Counted from the stretch's first letter, positions 1-13,438 are shown. The stretch: DNA of 64,000 nucleotides from Ilex aquifolium (GCA_951799425.1 OX637398.1:18052270-18116269); one strand, 5' to 3'. Numbers and translations are program-made. The notes: generated by a model not told the origin, from the sequence alone.

Positions 1-716
1 AAAATGTATCAAATAAAAGTAGATCGCCATGACAACCGGTGTTCCTCATAAGCATCCAAGATTTTTAAGGGGATTATATGACAATATACATTAGTTCATT
101 ATCTTTAAGGTTTCTTGAAGAATTTGTTGTAGATATCAAGTGAAATTCAAACATTTTACACTCCAAAGAATCATCAACTTTTTGCTGAGAGGATTTGACG
201 AGCTTTTCCATTTGTTTTGTGTTATCCTCGACCGATTTCTATGCACGTATTTTGAGCTTTATTGTACTACTGGAGTTTTTAATTAGTAAAATCACTTTGT
301 GTTCCAAACTATAGAATTTTTGTAATAAATATCAATTGTTTCTTCTCCTTCAAATAGGTTTTGATTATTTCTTTCTCATTGGGTCTCACACACATAGTGG
401 ACAAATTGAAATGAAATTAGTCAAAAAAAAAAAATATACACAAGAAATTGGATATTACAAAAAATAAAAACCGCAAATTATATATTACCACAGAATGCAA
501 TGTTGGTCCTAGAATGACCACATACATTGACTTTGTTGACTTTTAAACCACAACCAACTGGATTCACCTATTGACTTTCATTTTTTGACATTCACAACAA
601 AATGAGTGCCAAATTTGACAACTATGACGAAAAAAACACAAGGACTCAAATTTTCATACAACCATAGGAAGCATATTCCCAAAGGAAATCACAGAAAATG
701 AATCACAAGCATCAAA
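1..716. other. AT-rich flank, no gene seen
   Basis: No reading frame or repeat that I recognise. It is AT-rich sequence downstream (3') of the minus-strand dehydrogenase gene and probably holds its 3' untranslated region and polyadenylation signals. Confidence 0.4.
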
Positions 717-3634
717 CTAGGAAGCCGGCTTGAGGGTGTTTCCCATGTCGATAACAAATCGGAATGGAACCTTTTTTTTCACAAGACGCTCCATTGCTTT
801 GTTCACATCTTCTATAGAAATAAGCTCAATATCTGATTTTATGTTATGTTTTGCTGCAAATTCAAGCACATCTTGTGTTTCCTTCATACCCCCAATAATA
901 CTTCCAAATATTATCTTTTGCTCTGTCATTCCATATTCCATGTTACCTATAAGAATAGTGGGGATGGTGATGCATATGAGTGTAATTAAAATTAGTTATG
1001 TTGAATATACTTATGACGAAGCACATGAATGGTATGTAGCTCAACTGGCTTCTCAGGTTCACCGAGCATGATAAGTTTCCCATGAGACTTTAGTATTTTG
1101 ATTAATGGCATGATAGGGTGAGATTCAGGGACTGCATCAATAATACCATCCAAAGTACCTGTCGCAGCCTGCTCATATAAAGCACAACCACTTGAGAATT
1201 AATAAAATTTTAGTTATTTTTTCATATACATTAGTAGATCTAACACTATTGCATGGAATAATGCACATAGGCGGAGCTATATTTATATATTCTAAAAATT
1301 ATACATATATTTTTTACTTATACCCACCCAGTAATTTTTTTATTTCAATTCTTTAGTATTTTTTATTGTATTAAGGCTTTCTCTAGATGACCTTAATTTT
1401 ATTATTCATGAATTTTTGTAAGTGAAAATTCTTACAATTGACCTTCATTTGATTTTTATTTTTTCTATGAGAAATCGACTCTATTTCTAATCGAGTGTTG
1501 GTTAGAGTATTTATTATGTGTCAAACAATTTTTATTTTTTTTACTATGTTTAGCTCTTAATTTTTAATTTTGTAGTTTTACTATGCTAATATCTAAATAA
1601 TAATGTTTGGAACGTCGTTTATCGAATAAATTTAATGAATTGTTATTGAATAACTGATTTTTTTAATTACAAAAATGACAATTAGCTCAACATTTTTTAC
1701 AATTGCTATAATTAGTCATTTTTTTATACGTATACAGTATACATTTTTTTTGTCTTTTTTATGTTAAATGGACTTCATGTATCAAATATGATATAATAAA
1801 ATATAAATACATTATATAGTGTGATTGGTTAGGAGGAAAAAAATTAGAGTGTATAGTTAAAGTTCCCACCCTAAACTAAATTCTTGGGTCCGTCCTTGAT
1901 AAAGCATGTATATTAAACGACAAAGAGCCCGAAATAGGGCGCAATAAAACCCCAGAACATAAGGGCATTAGAAATCAAGGCTAATTGACTCGTTGATTTT
2001 AATTATGAAAAAACTTTTTAAAAAAATAAAAAAGGATGGTAAATGCAGCTAAGCCCAATTGGTTAATCTTAGGAATTTTCATAAGTAAATGACGACAGTA
2101 AGATTTTAACCAACACTTACCTCCATTTGTTCTGTGTCATTGCTGTCCAAAAATGAATCGGCACCAAAATGTGTAATGGTTGTGTCCTCCTTCCAAGGGG
2201 ATGTGCTGATCACTATTATCTTGACCCCAAAAACCTTGGCAAATTTCACAGCTAAATGACCTAATCCACCAAGACCCACTGCACCCACATGCATACCAGG
2301 CTTGTTAAGGTCAAAGTATTTCAAGACACTGTAACTTGAGACCCCAGCACATACAAGAGGAGCACCCTTAGCAAGAGGCAAATTTTCCGGCCAACGAAGC
2401 ACAAAGTACTCATCAACAACCATAATATCGGAGTACCCTCCATATGTGCGGGTTCCATCATAGTAGGTGTCATTGGAGATTTCTTTAAGTTTAGGGCAGA
2501 AATTTTCAAGATGGTGGTGACAAAAATAACATGAGTGACAAGATCCAATCATAATGCCTACACCAACATTGTCCCCCACTTTGAAGTTTTTTACCTTTCC
2601 TCCCACCTCAGTCACTATGCCCACAAGTTCATGCCTGTGTCAATCACAACTATTTCAGACATAGACAAGAAGTAATTAATAAATGGTTTCAATTATTTTC
2701 CCTACTTAATTGGTAATGGGAGGCATCCATAAAGAGACATTGAAGCCACAAGTAACTCAAATGTGCGTGTGTGTGTCAGAGAGAGAGAGACTATATAAAC
2801 ATACCCTAGTACAAGAGGATAGTTAGATTCGAGCCATTCGTTCTTTATAAGATGATAGTCCGTGTGACAAATCCCACAATACAAAACTTTGAAAGTAACA
2901 TCATGATCGCCCGTAGCCCTACACCATCATATACAAAACATCAATTCACTTATATATCTCGATATCATATATTGTGTCGCTACCGTATTTCTACTTTTCA
3001 ATATACAAAAATGAATCACGTGTACCATTTCTTATTTTAAGACTTTTAATACTGTATCATTTTTCAATCAATGGTTGTAGATGATCCAATTCAAAATCCA
3101 TTACTGATATTGATGGAAGTATGATGGTAATTTAAGTACTCCATAAAATCGATCATATGCTAGTTCCAAATGTTCCTGAGCAGAAAAGCCGTTTTCAAGT
3201 AGTGTTCAATCGATTACGTGTTAATCAATATTCGTTTGATTGGTCTGAGGTTATCCATAAAAAAGATTTGTTCAAGCCACTTCCTTTCTTTTTGTCCAAG
3301 TCACTTCTTGTTTTGTCCAAGTTGATTTTCTTTTTGTTTAACTCACTTCTTTTTTCCTTCGCGAGTTTCGGGAATATCTGCATTCATAGGTCCGAGTGAA
3401 AACATCACATTCAAACTATGAGAAGAAATGTTGTATATATATATACATATGAGCAAGAATAAAAGATATTCTCTTCGCAAACCCATAGGTATATAGCTAG
3501 GATACAGGACTATGAAACAATAGCGGTGGGAATAGAATAGAATACCTCCTTGTGAAATTGAAAGGAGAGAGTTCACCAGATGTGTCTCTAGCTGCCCATC
3601 CAATGGCCGGCACTGACTCTGCTGATTTTGCCAT
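717..3634 (-). CDS. Cinnamyl-alcohol / mannitol dehydrogenase-like zinc alcohol dehydrogenase (spliced, possibly decayed)
   Basis: Medium-chain zinc dehydrogenase that would reduce or oxidise aromatic aldehydes/alcohols or mannitol with NADP(H) in the cytosol. Exons read on the minus strand: 3634-3546 (start [20 protein letters not shown]), 2918-2805, 2634-2121, then 1168-717 with an irregular interior. All clear junctions are GT-AG and in phase. Visible signatures: catalytic zinc GICHTD and GHE (split across an intron), a structural-zinc cysteine set beginning GSCHSC, the catalytic Cys in PLVCAG, and the nucleotide-binding GLGGLGH. The end ([21 protein letters not shown]) matches the family C-terminus. 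Between PEKPVELH near 1050 and [10 protein letters not shown] near 930 the reading is interrupted by extra sequence with stops and no convincing in-phase splice. The family normally reads straight through here, so the locus may be a pseudogene. A hAT element occupies the third intron. Family identity is sure; CAD versus mannitol dehydrogenase subtype is not. Confidence 0.85.
1266..1898. mobile_element. Non-autonomous hAT-like element in dehydrogenase intron
   Basis: The 633-bp element starts CATAGGCGGAGCTATA and ends GGGTCCGTCCTTG, an imperfect inverted pair of the GGCGGAGCC type seen in three other hAT copies here. Flanks ATAATGCA (1258-1265) and ATAAAGCA (1899-1906) match at 7 of 8 positions, as expected for an old 8-bp hAT target duplication. 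It lies wholly in the intron between exons 2121 and 1168 and has no coding sequence. Confidence 0.65.
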
Positions 3635-3731
3635 TACAGACTGCTGTGAATAAAATGGAATGGAAGTAGAGGGGAAAAAACACGTACAGAGAGTGTGTTT
3701 TGAGTAGTGAGTTGGGTACAAAGTTGGAGAG

Positions 3732-3742
3732 GTATATATAAT
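3732..3742 (-). promoter_or_regulatory. Putative TATA box of the dehydrogenase gene
   Basis: Reading the minus strand, TATATATACC lies about 100 bp upstream of the ATG at 3634. That spacing fits a plant TATA box with a leader of about 70 nt. No other element was identified in 3635-4036. Confidence 0.45.
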
Positions 3743-4036
3743 GCTTTGAGATAGCTTGGTCTGATGTAGGTGTTTTTATAAGCATGCTGCACAGATGTCC
3801 ATTTGTATCATATCTTCAATTATGTTATTGTATTAGATTTTCAATTATGTTATTGTTTTGGATTAATTATAGTGTACTTGTCAATTACATTGGATATTTT
3901 CTCTACAAGTTGGTGTTTCTTGAATGGCTCATACGTTTAACATTGAACTTATCATAGCAGTAGCTGTCTGTCCTTATTGTTCATCAATAGTTTTCTTATT
4001 CATGAGTGGGTGAATTCTTGTGACCCATGAATTAGT

Positions 4037-4830
4037 TGTGAAACCCGGAAAATTTTGAATTTTTTCTGACTAAGGGCAAAATCGTAATTTGCCACTATAG
4101 TGCAGTTTAAAATACCTATGTTCTAGACCTCGGATGAGGAAACGGAGTTCGCCGTTGGATTCGTATTGCAAAATCTAGTTACCTTGTCAAATTTCGTCGA
4201 ATTCCGAGATAGTCGGATTTTGCACGTTGTTCGAGGCGACTGCATGGCGGATTACCTCACGAACGTACCCATAAATAAATTTTATAAAATTTCCTTAAAA
4301 TTTAGTTAAAGTTCAAATAAAATTAATTTGAACTTAAACTGGGATCAAATGAATCGTTTCGGGACGAAATCGGACCCGATTAAGCGAAGGACATGTGGCG
4401 CGACGTGGGCCGAGTATTTAAAACTATAAATAGGGGTAAATATCTAGAAAATCAGATTTTTTAGCCACTTGTGTTCTTGTGTGGCCGGCTATAGAGAGAG
4501 AAAATAGAGAGAAAGAGAAAACCTAGTTTCTTAAGCTTTTCCCCTTCAATTTCTCCACTTTCCGTCGCTCGGATTCCGTCGAGCTAGAAGGGAGAAGTGA
4601 TCACCGTCACAAAGGGCTTCCTCTACATACCAAAAACAACGAATTCCATCGAAGGTGAAAAAAATCAAGAGTTGGGGAAAATCAAGGTTTTTGGATTGTT
4701 TTTGTGCCTAGAGGTTTTCTACAACCTCTACTACGCTTCAAGAGGTAGGGGGTTTCCTACCTTGACCTATTTCATCCTTAGTTGTTGGTAGAGTATGGGT
4801 TGAATGTACATATGTATGTATTTTGATATG

Positions 4831-4888
<58 letters not shown>

Positions 4889-6560
4889 GGTTATGAAAAA
4901 AATAAACAAAATGAACATGTAATTGGCTTTGCCTTGTTACTAGTCTAATTTTGGCTATGGGAAAGTTACATACATGATTCACTATGTGACTTGGTATTAT
5001 TGGAGGCATGCTTTGTGATTTATGGTTTGTGCCTTAAGGTGTTTGTTTAAATGCCTTAGTTGATAAATGGGTGTTATTTCAATTATATTGTGATAACATG
5101 TTTGTGTGTATAGGGATAATTGAAATTATGCTCTATGTTGTCAAGATATGATTGTGATATGTTGACATGGTTGGAATTTGGTAGTCATATACAATTGATA
5201 AGATTGCCATGAAATTTAGATATGTTGAACATATGATTATGTTGCTCATGTGGTGGCCATTGCATTTTGAGCATGAATATAGCATCACATTCATTGGCAT
5301 TGGGCATGAGTGTGGATTGAGTAATGCATGGGTAAATCAACACCTAGCTTGGTGTTTGATTTGGGTGTAGACTCGGGGAAAATTGGATCGACGATCCTTT
5401 TTGGAGTTGCACGGTTGCATTGCATAAGGAAAGACTTGTGTTGGGTAAAGCAAGAAGGGGCATGACGACTTCCTTGGGTGAGAAACCCTAAACCACTTGG
5501 TTCAGCCACTTCCCGGAGGTGAAATTCCATAAAAGTGACATGGCCCACGGAGCCGGCGGTTGTGATACCAAATCCGTTGCCCAAAGAAAACACAAGGGAT
5601 CTTTGTTATGAAAACGCCCATTAAATGGGTTGAATCCAAAGATGATCGGATTTTTATAAAACGAATGGTTTCTTATTCAAAACGATCATTGGATGTTTTT
5701 CGTCAATAGACGGGTTCACACACATTGGCATTGCATTGTGGTGGAAGCCGCTAAGGGCTTGGGTTAAGGCTCATGGGGGAGTTCCATTTCATATCATGAC
5801 ATGGCTTTATTGCATTCCAACATAGAATGCACAATTGAGTGAAAAGATTTGGTTATTATGTTGTATGTGATTACATGAGCATGAGCATCTAGGGGGAGAG
5901 TAGCCATTGTAGGATTTTTCTCTACTGGGCGTTGTGCTCACCCTATATGGGAAACATTTCAGGTGAGGGTCGTGTGTCGAGGGATGGTTTCCATGACGAG
6001 TGCCAAGTTTAAAGAGAGGCCAACATGTGGTCTCTAAGTGATTTGAAATGTTGTTGTAAAACATTATATTTTGAATTATGAAGGTATGAAGTTGTATGTA
6101 ATATGACTTGGATGGACTAAGTATAATGTGGGAATTTTCATTATATATGTTTGGTATGAGTTTGGAAGAGTTTGAAAAGGGTTGGAAATGAAAAACTAAT
6201 GAAATGGGCAAAATCTGCCTTTAGCTACCGGTAGCCAACAGGTAGTTGTTTTCCAGAAGGAAACAGCTACCGGTAGTCGACAGGTAGTCAGTCCAAAAAT
6301 CTGAAATTTTCAAATGTTTTGCCAAGTCTTTGGGCCATGGATTTCCTTCCTTTAAATGATCAAAGTGGACCCTAATGGGATATCAATCATGGTGTATGGA
6401 ACTTTAATTGAAGCAAATGAACGTCGAACCGAATTTTCACTATGGGGTATAATCCCGGTTTTGAAGATATTCTTGACGTGGTGTTGGGTTGAACGATTCC
6501 ACGGGTATTTCCGCGGGTTGATGAGTTATCAACGGGACCCCCGGATTTTGGGGTGTCACA
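4037..6560 (+). mobile_element. Solo LTR, long-LTR Ty3/gypsy type
   Basis: A fossil LTR of 2524 bp beginning TGTGAAACCCGG and ending GGGGTGTCACA, flanked by the 5-bp duplication TTAGT at 4032-4036 and 6561-6565. No internal gag-pol is present, so it is a solo LTR left by LTR-LTR recombination. A TATA-like TATAAATAGGGG lies near 4426. The second solo LTR at 10328-12551 has the same layout and similar ends. Length and TGT-ACCC ends suggest a Tekay/Del-like chromovirus; this lineage call is inference. Confidence 0.8.
4830..4885. repeat. (TA)n-(TG)n microsatellite inside the solo LTR
   Basis: A short TA run passes into about 20 TG repeats. Low-complexity DNA, likely length-variable. Confidence 0.9.
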
Positions 6561-6639
6561 TTAGTGGTCCTACACGAGTACGTTCTCTTGTAAGGGATCT
6601 CGTAAGGGCTGAATTCTTGTGACCCATGAATTTACAACA

Positions 6640-8110
6640 AAAAGGGTTCTAAGATACCAATTACCGCATTTGGAGGAAGAGATGTCATGATTAAGGATAA
6701 TTTTACAAACATAAAGATAAATGTATAACACCGATGGGATGCACTAGTGACGTACATGTATCACCTTTGAGTGTGAGTTTTACCATAATTATGGATAAAT
6801 TTACATGTTTAGAGGAGAATTTATGACTGTTTTGGTTAATATTACTAAAATTATGGGTAACATTACGAGGATTAAGAATAAATTTACGCTAAAAGTTTGT
6901 TAAGTTAAAACTATGGTGGATAAATTTATTACAATTGGTGTTAGGTTACGATATCAATGGAAAAATTTACTATAATTCAGGGTTAAATACAACGATTGTG
7001 GGGAGGATTACTAGTATATAAGACAATTTTACCTTTAATTTGGTTAATTTTACACTAATCGTAAGTAATTTTACAAACATAAAGGTAAATGTATGACACC
7101 AGTGGGATGCACTAGTGATGTATTTACGACAAATGTGTTTAAAAATGTCAATCAATACTGATTACATTTAATATCGTTAAGAATCGTATTACTACAGTTA
7201 TGGTAAGATTTATCATAAATATGTGTAATTTACCACAATTGAGGGTCCATTCACCACCTTTGAGGATGAGTTTACCACAATTGTGGATAAATTTACAAGT
7301 TTAGACGAGAATTTATAAATTTTTTTTTTAGGACTACGACAGCTTTGGGAAACAACTTTGGGTAACATTATGACGATAAATGGTGAATTTACCACAGAAG
7401 TAGGTTAAGTTAAAACCATAGTGGATGAATTTACCACAACTGTGTTAACATTACAACATCAAAAGGAAAATTGACTACAATTTAGGGTTAAGTTAGAATG
7501 ATTATGGATAAGGTTATTAGTATATAAACCAATTTTACTTTCATGTTGGTTAATATTACGATAACCATGGATAATAATAAAAATTTAAATGTAATTTTAC
7601 AACATTGGTGGGGTGCACTAGTGTCGTATTTACGTCAAATGTGGTGAAAGGTGTCAATCATACTTTTACGACCATATTGCTAGGATTTAATATCATTAAA
7701 AATAATATTACTATTGTTGTGATAAGGTTTACTAGAACTATGGGTAATTTCCCACAACTAAGGGTAGATTTACCACCTTTGAAAATGAGTTTACCACAAT
7801 CATGGATACATTTACAAGTTTAGAGGAGAATTTATGAGTTAAAATTATGACAATTTTGGGCAACGTATACTAGTAACTTTCCTCATAACCGTGGTAAGTT
7901 TACTCGTAACTATGATAAATTTACCCACAACTGTGATAACTTTAACCAAAGTAGTTATAAATTTCTCCAACATAGTAGTAACTTTACCTACAATGGTGAT
8001 AAATTTACCACAATTGTGTTGACTTTAACCAAAATAGTTGTAAATTTGTGTCATATAATAATAACTTTACCCACAACTATAGTAATTTTGTCCACAATTG
8101 TGATAACTTT
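6640..8110. repeat. Degenerate tandem repeat built of TTTACCACAATTGTGG-like words
   Basis: AT-rich DNA with many variants of a short near-palindromic word (TTTACCACAATTGTGGA) and no open frame. A longer period is also visible: a block containing GGGATGCACTAGTG or GGGGTGCACTAGTG recurs at about 6734, 7103 and 7608 with similar sequence after it (TCGTATTTACG, then TTTAATATC). The same repeat class is seen at 58740-60620. Confidence 0.6.
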
Positions 8111-8159
8111 AACCAAAATAATTGATGTATACTAATGCATTATTTACTTGAACTCTAAA

Positions 8160-8380
8160 TAATAATTGGCTGGTCCCAAACTATTATAGTTGTTTGATCC
8201 CAAACTCTATATGTTGCCAAAGTAGTATAGTTGTCAGATTCAAAACTCTATCTATTGTGAAAATCTATGTATTGCCAAATTAGTTTAATTGTCCAATACC
8301 AAACTCTATGTATTGTCAAACAAGTATAGTTGTCACTTTGTGTATTGTCAAACTAGAGTAGCTGTCAGTGTTAAATGATC
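8160..8380. repeat. Short tandem array, CCAAACTCTATGTATTG type
   Basis: About four degenerate copies of a 50-60-bp unit containing CAAACTCTATGTATTG and TAGTATAGTTGTC. No coding potential seen. From 8381 to 8956 I see only unique-looking AT-rich DNA. Confidence 0.55.
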
Positions 8381-8956
8381 TAATCTATAAGTTATATCTC
8401 AAGTTGTCACGTTGTTCACAATAATTTTTAATGTGAAATATATCAAGTAGATGATATGAATGGCAAAACCAAAATATAAATGGATAAGGTTATTAGTATA
8501 TATCTATAGCATAAGGTTTAGTATATAAAAATTTAATAACTAATTTTACATCGAAGCCAATTATTCACAAAATACATTTATATAGACTCGTCAATAAATG
8601 AATTATTAGTAAGCATAGAAGAAGAAAATATTTTGCTTTTTCTGGCAGATAGACTACATATTTTTCGTTTCCACTACCACAAAATTTTTGACTCTTTCAT
8701 AGTTGATCTTACTTACAGGCATTTGATTCATCCCGAATTTTTTATTTAGAATAAATGTAAATTTAACAAATGTGAAAAACTTTAGTATAAGTAATATTTA
8801 GTTGTCTTAAGTTCTTTGATAACTAGATAAACATCTCAAATGGAGTTTGAGACCTACATTAAACTCAAACAACTTGGGTAAAATTGAACCCTAAGCCTAC
8901 ATTAATTGAATGCCAAATTTGTGGGAGAGCAATGCTAACACAACTAAACTTCTGTT

Positions 8957-9701
8957 TCAAGTGACACATGTACTTGAGAGCAAGGGTTGACCCTCACGTC
9001 TTAGAATCAGGATCTCATCATCAAAATCAATTTCTACAAACGACAATTGATTTGTGATAGTGTTAAACTCATTCAAATGTTGTGCTACTGATGCGTTCTC
9101 TACCATCTTCAAATTGAACAGTTTCTTTATCAGATGCACCTTGTTGTTTGCTGACGGCTTTTCATACATACCAGACAAAGCCTTCAACAGATCTGATGTA
9201 GTCTTCTCCTTTACAACAATGTGCATAACAGACCTAGACAAAGTTAACCTGATAACTCCCCAGTACTTTTATGTCAAGAAGAGTCCATTCCTCATCCTTC
9301 ATAGTCACAGGTTTTCCCTTAGAAGCGGCAGATGCAACTTCTTCCCATAAAGATAATCCTCCATTTGCATCCTCTAGAATCCAAAGTCTGTGCCATCGAA
9401 CTTTTCTATTCCAGACGCCTTTCCTGCTTCCTCTGCCATTACTCTCACTCAAACCTAAACCAGGCTCTAATACCAGTTGAAGGGAAATTTTCACGAAATT
9501 CCCAAACCTGTAAGAAACAAGAATAGAGAAAACACAAGCTTAAGAAAAATAATCACATGCACAAGACAGTATTTACATGGTTCGAAAATTTGTCTACGTC
9601 CATGAAACTACAGGGATTTCCCATTAAACAACATGCAACATTATTTCGGGTCGAGTCATCATTCGGATCAAAACACAACTAGACTCCAAAAAAACCCAAC
9701 A
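8957..9701 (-). mobile_element. Copia fossil, minus-oriented 5' end (LTR, primer site, gag part)
   Basis: Read on the minus strand, an LTR of about 224 bp (9701-9478) begins TGTTGGG and ends TTCA. It is followed by the primer-binding site TGGTATTAGAGCC, typical of initiator-Met-tRNA-primed Copia, and then by gag-like sequence containing MVENASVAQHLNEFNTITNQ, the plant Copia gag (UBN2) style. The rest of the element is absent. It abuts the plus-oriented Copia fossil at about 9702. Broken and truncated. Confidence 0.75.
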
Positions 9702-9702
9702 T

Positions 9703-12700
9703 ATTGCAACTGCTAGAAACTGGCACCTATTCCAGATGGATGTGCATAATGTTTTTCTTCATGGTGATCTATCTGAGGAGGTCTACATGAGTCTTCCTCC
9801 TGGTTATGCCAAAACAAATGATCATCAAGTATGTCGTTTGAATAAGTCCCTTTATGGGCTCAAACAAGCTTCAAGACAATGGTTCTCCAAACTTTTAGCA
9901 TCCATACTTGGACATGGATTTACCCAGTCCAAATCAGACTACTCCCTTTTTACTAAGAGTATTGATTCTTATTTTATAGCTATGCTAATTTATGTGGATG
10001 ATATTATCATAGCTACAGATAATATTCCAGCTGCTGATGATCTTAAAGCCTTTCTATATAGTCAATTTCAGATTAAGGATCTTGGCATTTTGAAATACTT
10101 CTAAGGACTTGAAGTGGCAAGGTCCTCAAAAGGGATTTCTATATGTCAAAGAAAGTTTGCCTTGGAAATTTTGCAGGATTCTGGTTTTCTTAGTGCTCGT
10201 CCAACAAAGTCTCCCATGGAGCAACATTTGAAACTTAATAAAGATTCTGGCCCTGAGGTGGCAGAACCTTCTTCTTATCGCAGACTAGTAGGCAGATTAC
10301 TCTACTTAACTTTCACTAGACTAGACTTGTAACACCCCGCATTTTCTTTTATATATGTATATAGATATATAGTAAATAATTGATGTAAAAATGTGGATAT
10401 GTGTAGTGATGTGTGTTTGAATTTGGTAGATTGGAAAAGTAGAGATTTAAAATGTTAGTGGAAATAATAGTTGAAATTTGGTTTTTAATAAGTGAAAATA
10501 TGAAATTTTAGGTCCTAGAACTTGTATTAAATAGGTTTGGTGTAGAAATATGTGTTGGAGAGGTTTGGGATGGATTTGGTTGGCTTAGGAATGGATTGGA
10601 AATGGAAAAAGGGATGAAACAGGCCGTGAAGCCCGATTTAGACCTTGATGCAGTCAATATCTCTCAAAACTCAAAACATTAAAGTTTTAGAGCTCTTTCT
10701 TATCATTCCATAGCATCTTGAATCATCTCAATCGGAGCTCGGATGAGAGAGTTATTCCCAGATAACGAAGCGATGTCGAAATAGTCAAATTAGCTTCGTT
10801 TTGCATTTAATATCTCCATTTGAATCCTAAATCAAAATATAAGAATAATGAGTACATTTAGGCTTCAAATAAGTATAAAAGGTTTTAAGAAGCACCCTTT
10901 ATCACCTTTTATTTGCAAACATCGCAAAACTTCATTAATAGCCGGTTCGGATGGGTAAAATAGAAACTTTAGTGTTTCGAGTGTACGTTGCCTTTGGTTT
11001 TGAGATAAATCATAAAAATAAATGTTTTTAGGTTAAAATAACATTAAAAATGAATCTGGAACGTCGAAAAACCTTAGGGTAGTCGTATGGATCAAATTGG
11101 AGATTCTTCGTGACAAAACCATAATTTCGGAGAAGGCCAAAACAGTCTATGAACAGTAATTTCGGGGCTGATATGTTTTAAACTCATTTTCATCCCATTT
11201 TCCCTCATTTCTTTCACTCCACTCTCACCCCACACCTCTTGGAACCCTAGAGAGCATTAGAGAGGAAGAAAGGAAGGGAAAAATAAGAGATTTAAGGGTA
11301 GATTCAAGATCAAGGCTCAAGTTCTTCTTACAAACTAAGGATTCAAGGTAGGAGTTTTCTCTCATTCACTTACATTGAGGATAGGATATTTATATATGTA
11401 TGCTTTGGCTATCAATGTTATATATATGATATGGAATCATCCTCTCTTAGGCTTTTTGCAAGGATTACATGTTTTGAACAAAGTCAGGGTTTAATACCCA
11501 TGAAATCTCCTTTCTAGTTTTAAAACCCTAATTTTTGGAGAGTGATGTATTTCCTTCCTAAATGCTTTCTTTATTATGGATTTCGAAACCTTGGTGCTTC
11601 GTGTTGGGTAGAAAAATGATGTTATTGTGATCTCATGTATTTTCTTACATGATATATTTTGGGGATTTTGGATAGATGCTTGTAAATTGAGATCAATGTT
11701 GGAATTGTATGCTTGGGTTGGGTTGTTTGTGATGCACATGAGTGAGAGGTTCCTTGTAAGGATGCTCACCCCTTCCCTAGAGGTTTCCGGTAAGGATGCT
11801 TGAGAAACAATGTAGTGATTGGTGAGAGGTTCCATGTAAGGATGCTCATCCATTCTCAAGAGGTTCCCGATAAGGATGCTTGAGAATCAAAGATGACCTA
11901 AAAGGGGGTGGAGGTTACCACAAAGTATGCCACCTACCGAAAGAATTGTTGGGAATTGGTTATGGCAATTAATGATTATTATTTGTATGTGGTGCCCGTT
12001 TATTCATTTAAGGAATGTTTTTAAATAAACTTGAGATCCTTTTTAAATGTCACTGCTTTATTTCAAATTATGTATCTATGTTATGTTAAAAATTGAGACC
12101 GACAATTTTAAATGCTTTGCTAAACCTTGTATGGGTTTGGGAGAATTTTTCTACAGAGTTTCGTGCTCACCCCCTATCGCTAACATTTTTCAGATTACCC
12201 GCTTGAGGAGGAGGACATAAGGGTCGGGGAGCCCGCTACTTGGGAGACTCCACTGGACGGGAGTGTGGATCCCGAGGTGTACGCATAGAGCGACCTCATT
12301 TCCTTTTGTACTAGACTAGGACATTCTTTTGGAACATTGTGTAGTCTAGCTTCTTTTGTTTATTCCGCTGCGTTCTTTAATTAATTTTTGAGATGTAATA
12401 GTCATGACTTGGGCTTATTCTTTTGGATAATATTGTAAATATTCGTGGATGACAAATGAAGTCTTGTTTCTTAAGGGATTATATTAGTGCTCTCATGATA
12501 TGAATGGTTTTAGAATATAATGCCGTCCAGGGTGTGTTTTGGGGTGTTACAAGACTTGTCCTATGCAGTTCAGATCTTGAGTCAATTCATGGATAAGCCT
12601 AGACAATCACACTTATATATTGCTCATCGTGTGCTGCGTTATCTCAAATCTACGCCAGCAGAAGGACTCTTCTTCCCCGACATTTCAGATCTGCATCTCA

Positions 12701-13438
12701 AAAGTTTTTATGATGTAGACTGGGCAGGTTGTTTAGACACCCGAAGATCCATCACTAGTTTTTGTGTTTTTCTTGGTCCTTCTCTAATCTCTTGGAAATC
12801 CAAGAAACAAACAACTGTGTCTCGTTCTTCTGCTAAAGTAGAGTACAGATCCATGGCCTCTACTTGCTGTGAATTAACTTGGTTACTTGCACTGCTAGCT
12901 GATTTCCAGATTTCTCATCCCCAACCTGCTTTGGTTTTCTGTGACAACAAGGTTGCACTCCACATTGCAGCTAATCATGTGTTCCATGAGCATACCAAAC
13001 TCATTGAAATTGACTGTCACTTCATCCGAGATAAGGTTCAAGAAGGAGTGGTCAAGACTCTTCATCTCTCCTCTGCTCATCAGCTTAGTGATGTATTCAC
13101 TAAGCCACTTGGTATACAACAATTTCATCTTCTCCTCAGCAAGATGGGTGTGTTAAACATCCACTCTCCATCTTGAGGGTCCCTATTGAAGAAACAAGAC
13201 ATGTCAGCAAAGACAAGTTAGCAAACAGAGCTAGTTGTTAGTTTGTTACAAAATTAGTTAGGAAGTATTTAATTAGTGAGAGTTAGTTAGATTTAGTGAT
13301 GCTTGAATGTGGGTGAGCTTGTGTATAAATACTACTTGAAATATTCTACTGATTAGTAAGTGGAATAAGACATATCTTCTTCCCCAAGCCTCTACTCTCT
13401 TTCTTTCACTTTTCCTCTGTTCACCACTGGTTTTATCA
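9703..13438 (+). mobile_element. Copia fossil, 3' half (reverse transcriptase, RNase H, 3' LTR), split by a solo LTR
   Basis: A plus-strand Ty1/copia relic. Reverse-transcriptase motifs (FLHGDLSEEVYM, SLYGLKQASRQW, YVDDIII) lie at 9736-10330; the end of RT and RNase H ([27 protein letters not shown]) lie at 12560-13170. The two halves are separated by a 2.2-kb LTR insertion. A likely 3' LTR of about 250 bp spans 13187-13438 (TG...CA) with a TATA-like GTATAAATACTAC. No 5' LTR or gag of this copy is seen, so it is truncated and broken. Confidence 0.85.
10328..12551 (+). mobile_element. Solo LTR nested in the Copia fossil, Ty3/gypsy type
   Basis: A fossil LTR of 2224 bp, TGTAACACCCCGC ... GGGGTGTTACA, flanked by the 5-bp duplication AGACT at 10323-10327 and 12552-12556. 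It interrupts Copia polymerase sequence, so it is younger than that element. It contains two tandem copies of a roughly 75-bp block with GTTCC(A/T)TGTAAGGATGCTC near 11745-11895. It resembles the solo LTR at 4037 in size, ends and layout. Confidence 0.82.

Noticed and set aside
730-1071. Plus-strand 113-codon frame
   Set aside because: Antisense to the C-terminal exons of the dehydrogenase, which carry recognisable protein motifs on the minus strand.
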